DNA of 24,613 nt, from the NCBI GenBank assembly GCA_902494535.1, contig CABUTO010000035.1, positions 1 to 24,613 of the forward strand, written 5' to 3'. Shown here in pieces: positions 22,572 through 24,613 of the stretch. The translations under genes were made by a program, and so were the position numbers. Under the pieces are notes generated by a model that saw nothing but the letters and a program-made list of their open reading frames with translations, ran no database searches and was not told the DNA's origin. Source of the stretch: an uncultured Collinsella sp. Lineage in GTDB: Bacteria; Actinomycetota; Coriobacteriia; Coriobacteriales; Coriobacteriaceae. Position 1 is the first letter of the stretch; the number at the start of each line of letters is the position of its first letter.

Positions 22572-23555
22572 ATGTACGAGATCGACCTTAACCTCCCTAA
22601 GCAGATCGTCGCTGACGTCCTGTCCAACCACGAGATCCACAGCGTCGCCTTCGTCGGCTGCGGTGCTTCCATGTCCGACCTTTACCCCGCCAAGTACTTC
22701 CTGGCCAACAACACGGACAAGCTGAACGTTCAGATCTTCACCGCTAACGAGTTCAACTACGACACGCCTTCCTGGGTCAACGAGCACACCTTCGTGATCA
22801 CCTGCTCCCTCGGTGGCTCCACGCCCGAGACCGTCGAGGCCAACAAGACCGCCAAGAAGCACAACTGCCCGGTCGTCTCCCTCACCAACAAGGCTGGCTC
22901 CGCTCTGACCGTCGACGCCGACCACGTCATCGTTCACGGCTTCCACGCCAACTACGCTGCCAAGTGCGAGAAGCCCGGCTATGCCATCGCTCTTGCTGTC
23001 GAGATCCTTCAGCAGACCGAGGGCTATGACCACTACGAGGACATGATCACCGGCCTCACCAACATCTTCGATCTCTGCGAGAACGCCGCTCAGCACTGCA
23101 AGAAGCTCGCCAAGAAGTTCGCCGAGGACTTCAAGGACGACAAGATGATTTACTTCATGGCTTCCGGTGCCTCCGAGAAGATGGCTTATTCTCACGCCGC
23201 CTTCCTGTTCACCGAGATGCAGTGGATCGACGCCGCCGCTTACAACACCGGCGAGTACTTCCACGGCCCGTTCGAGGTTTCCACCGAGGGTAAGCCCTAC
23301 GTCTTCTTCATGTCCGATGGCGCCACCCGTCCGATGGACGCCCGCGCCCTCACCTTCCTTGAGCGCATGGGCGCCAAGGTCGCTCTGATCGACTCCAAGG
23401 ACTACGGCCTGGCTGACGCCGTGCCCGCGAGCGTCATCACCTACTTCAACCCGCTGCTGCACCTCGCCGTTATGCGTGAGTACGGCAACCAGATCGCCGA
23501 GGCCCGTCAGCACCCGCTGACCATGCGTCGCTACATGTGGAAGCTTTCCTACTAA
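22572..23555 (+). CDS. SIS-domain sugar-phosphate enzyme, FrlB-type deglycase-like (copy 2)
   Basis: This 327-residue tandem-SIS protein is a divergent paralogue of the gene at 17182. The first domain has VAFVGCGASMSDLYPAKYF (about 27-45) and ITCSLGGSTPETV (the sugar-phosphate binding loop). The second has NTGEYFHGPFEVS (about 226-238), and the C terminus ends MRRYMWKLSY. Having two such enzymes with one mannose-type PTS parallels Salmonella GfrE and GfrF, which act on glucoselysine 6-phosphate and fructoselysine 6-phosphate. I cannot tell which copy is which. The start 22572 has AAAGGA 9 nt upstream; ATG 22563 would touch that site, so it is less likely. It is closed by the strong terminator at 23590. 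Confidence 0.85.
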   Translation: MYEIDLNLPKQIVADVLSNHEIHSVAFVGCGASMSDLYPAKYFLANNTDKLNVQIFTANEFNYDTPSWVNEHTFVITCSLGGSTPETVEANKTAKKHNCPVVSLTNKAGSALTVDADHVIVHGFHANYAAKCEKPGYAIALAVEILQQTEGYDHYEDMITGLTNIFDLCENAAQHCKKLAKKFAEDFKDDKMIYFMASGASEKMAYSHAAFLFTEMQWIDAAAYNTGEYFHGPFEVSTEGKPYVFFMSDGATRPMDARALTFLERMGAKVALIDSKDYGLADAVPASVITYFNPLLHLAVMREYGNQIAEARQHPLTMRRYMWKLSY

Positions 23556-23589
23556 TCACAAGTAAGTAGACCTTACGGGTTGATTGAGA

Positions 23590-23621
23590 GGGGATGGGGT
23601 TTGCGCCCCGTCCCCTTTTTT
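23590..23621 (+). terminator. Rho-independent terminator at the end of the PTS/SIS cluster
   Basis: GGGGATGGGG (23590-23599) and CCCCGTCCCC (23606-23615) form a 10-bp stem with one G-U pair and a TTTGCG loop, followed by TTTTTT (23616-23621). Confidence 0.93.
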
Positions 23622-23665
23622 GCTCTGGGGAGGGCGTGTTCGTCGCCCCATAAAACCCCAGATAA

Positions 23666-23701
23666 AACCTACCAAAATAAACCTGTCCCTTTTTGGCAGG
23701 T
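23666..23701. repeat. Palindromic repeat family 2, copy B
   Basis: Read on the minus strand, ACCTGCCAAAA pairs with TTTTGGTAGGT (one G-U pair) around the loop AGGGACAGGTTTA. It shares AGGGACAGGTTTATTTTGG exactly with copy A, which lies in the opposite orientation at 16218-16254. It sits directly before the ribosome site of the HAD gene. Confidence 0.85.
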
Positions 23702-23716
23702 GGGGAGGAGATGCGT

Positions 23717-24346
23717 ATGATCAAGGCAGTGCTGTTTGATATGGACGGCGTGCTGGTCGATACCGAGTGGTTCTACAACCGCCGCCGCGTGGCGTTTATG
23801 GAGGAGAAGGGCTTCCACTTTGACGAGATCCCCGATCTTTCGGGGTCTAACGAGCCTGCCATTTGGGAGGCGCTGGTGCCCGACGATGTTGAGCTGCGCG
23901 AGCGTTTGCGCGTGGAGTACAAGCAGGTCTATAGCCCGGACCATCCCGTTCCGTATGCCAAGCTGCTCAACGAGCAGACGGAGCCGGTGATGCGCGAGCT
24001 GCACGAGCGTGGCGTGAAGTGCGCTATCGCGAGCTCGTCCTATCGCGAGCTCATTGACGAGCTGGTGGAAATTGCCGGTATCGCCGACGTGCTGGACTAC
24101 ACCATCAGCGGCCACGAGTGCAGTGCGTTTAAGCCCGACCCCGAGATCTACCTGCGTGCCATGGAAGCGCTGGGCGTGGAGCCTGCCGAGTGCTTGGTTA
24201 TCGAGGACTCGCCTTTGGGCATCGAGGCCGGCAAGCGCTCCGGCGCCCGCGTCCTGGCGCTGCGCCCGCACGAGGGCGTCAACCTCGATCAATCGCGAGC
24301 CGATGTCGTTATCGACAATCTGACCGACATTTTGGCCGCTCTGTAG
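23717..24346 (+). CDS. HAD-superfamily phosphatase/phosphomutase (beta-PGM-like)
   Basis: This 209-residue haloacid dehalogenase-like hydrolase has the catalytic motif DMDGVLVDTE (nucleophile D8, acid D10). A helical cap domain covers about 16-85. Motif II Ser is in CAIASSS, motif III Lys in AFKPDPEIY, and the motif IV acidic pair in VIEDSPLGIEAGK. The GVLVDTE and IEDSPLGI wording is typical of the beta-phosphoglucomutase/sugar-phosphatase subgroup, so a phosphorylated sugar is the likely substrate. ATG 23717 is preferred because GGGGAGG lies 8 nt upstream; ATG 23711 is too close to it. A terminator and a repeat separate it from the SIS/PTS cluster, so membership in that pathway is only suggested by position. 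Confidence 0.9.
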   Translation: MIKAVLFDMDGVLVDTEWFYNRRRVAFMEEKGFHFDEIPDLSGSNEPAIWEALVPDDVELRERLRVEYKQVYSPDHPVPYAKLLNEQTEPVMRELHERGVKCAIASSSYRELIDELVEIAGIADVLDYTISGHECSAFKPDPEIYLRAMEALGVEPAECLVIEDSPLGIEAGKRSGARVLALRPHEGVNLDQSRADVVIDNLTDILAAL

Positions 24347-24613
24347 CGTCGATTCACCGCAAGAAGCACGGGTTCAAACGTTTTTTGCGGTGGACTGGCT
24401 CAATTCGGTTTCGATTTTGATCTGTTTGGCTTCGATTCGGGCTAAGTGAGTAGACTTTTTGGCGCAGGCCGAGCACAAAACATATCTTCCTTTGTAAAAC
24501 CGACGCTCCTATAAGTTGTCAAGAGGCAGTTTGCGGGAGCGTTCTCTCCAATTCGCACAGGAGCTCGTAATACCTCCTCTCCAGTTTCGTCGACCGCCGT
24601 TTCCCCCGTTCCA
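24347..24613. other. Mostly non-coding end of the window
   Basis: CACCGCAA (24355-24362) and TTGCGGTG (24385-24392) form a perfect 8-bp stem (11 bp counting a G-U pair) just after the HAD stop, but no T-run follows. The rest up to about 24518 has no supported gene on either strand. The final 95 bases may belong to a gene fragment on the minus strand. Confidence 0.45.
24519..24613 (-). CDS. Possible 3' end of a gene entering from the right (partial)
   Basis: Reading the minus strand from the window edge, one frame stays open for about 30 codons and ends in TGA (complement of 24519-24521). It encodes a basic, Leu/Arg-rich helix ending YYELLCELERTLPQTAS. The composition looks like a real protein C terminus, but this length is easily reached by chance. 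No domain is recognised. The gene start lies outside the window. Confidence 0.3.
   Translation of the reverse strand, partial: ERGKRRSTKLERRYYELLCELERTLPQTAS

Noticed and set aside
24355..24392. Hairpin after the HAD gene as a terminator
   Set aside because: The stem is perfect, but neither strand has a T-run after it.

Overview
The window looks like chromosomal DNA of a gut Coriobacteriia species, most likely Collinsella or a close relative. The reasons are a GC-rich coding style, canonical Shine-Dalgarno sites, the style of the intergenic palindromes, and a gene set fitting an anaerobic, sugar-fermenting actinobacterium. The genus is an inference from gene content and remembered sequence style; no database was searched.

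Layout. 1-340: a 94-nt imperfect palindrome, a promoter, a tRNA-Asp gene and its terminator. 665-2731: an Rrf2-type Fe-S/redox regulator, an unusual MutY-like glycosylase without Fe-S cysteines, and rubrerythrin, which together suggest oxidative or nitrosative stress defence. 2732-3864: a 4-TM protein of unknown function lies between two copies of a composite palindrome plus terminator element. 4118-5754: a small single-TM protein, then an AT-richer, translationally coupled pair (DUF6036/AbiEii-like nucleotidyltransferase and an HTH-like protein) that resembles a toxin-antitoxin or defence module. 5806-15564: housekeeping and repair genes: RmuC, an ABC exporter, endonuclease III, Mfd, a PAP2 phosphatase and a threonine-aldolase-type PLP enzyme. 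15641-16975: a GNAT acetyltransferase converging on a GntR/UTRA repressor.

17182-23555 is the metabolic centrepiece: a SIS-domain sugar-phosphate enzyme, an EamA/DMT exporter, a mannose-family PTS (fused EIIA-EIIB, then EIIC and EIID) and a second SIS enzyme. Both SIS proteins resemble FrlB-type Amadori-product deglycases. Two SIS deglycases with a mannose-family PTS is the logic of the Salmonella gfr (glucoselysine/fructoselysine) operon, and Collinsella is known to consume fructoselysine. My working model is PTS import and 6-phosphorylation of an Amadori compound, cleavage by the SIS enzymes to hexose phosphate plus amino acid, possible amino-acid export by EamA, and control by the divergent GntR repressor through repeated TGTATSTAACTTGTATG sites. 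A HAD phosphatase/mutase (23717-24346) follows, and the window ends in mostly non-coding DNA with a possible gene fragment.

Beyond the genes, there are two families of intergenic palindromes in which the loop or core is conserved while the arms differ but stay complementary: two copies at 2755-2846 and 3709-3794, and four related sites with a GGGACAGKTT-like loop at 16218, 18360, 22453 and 23666.
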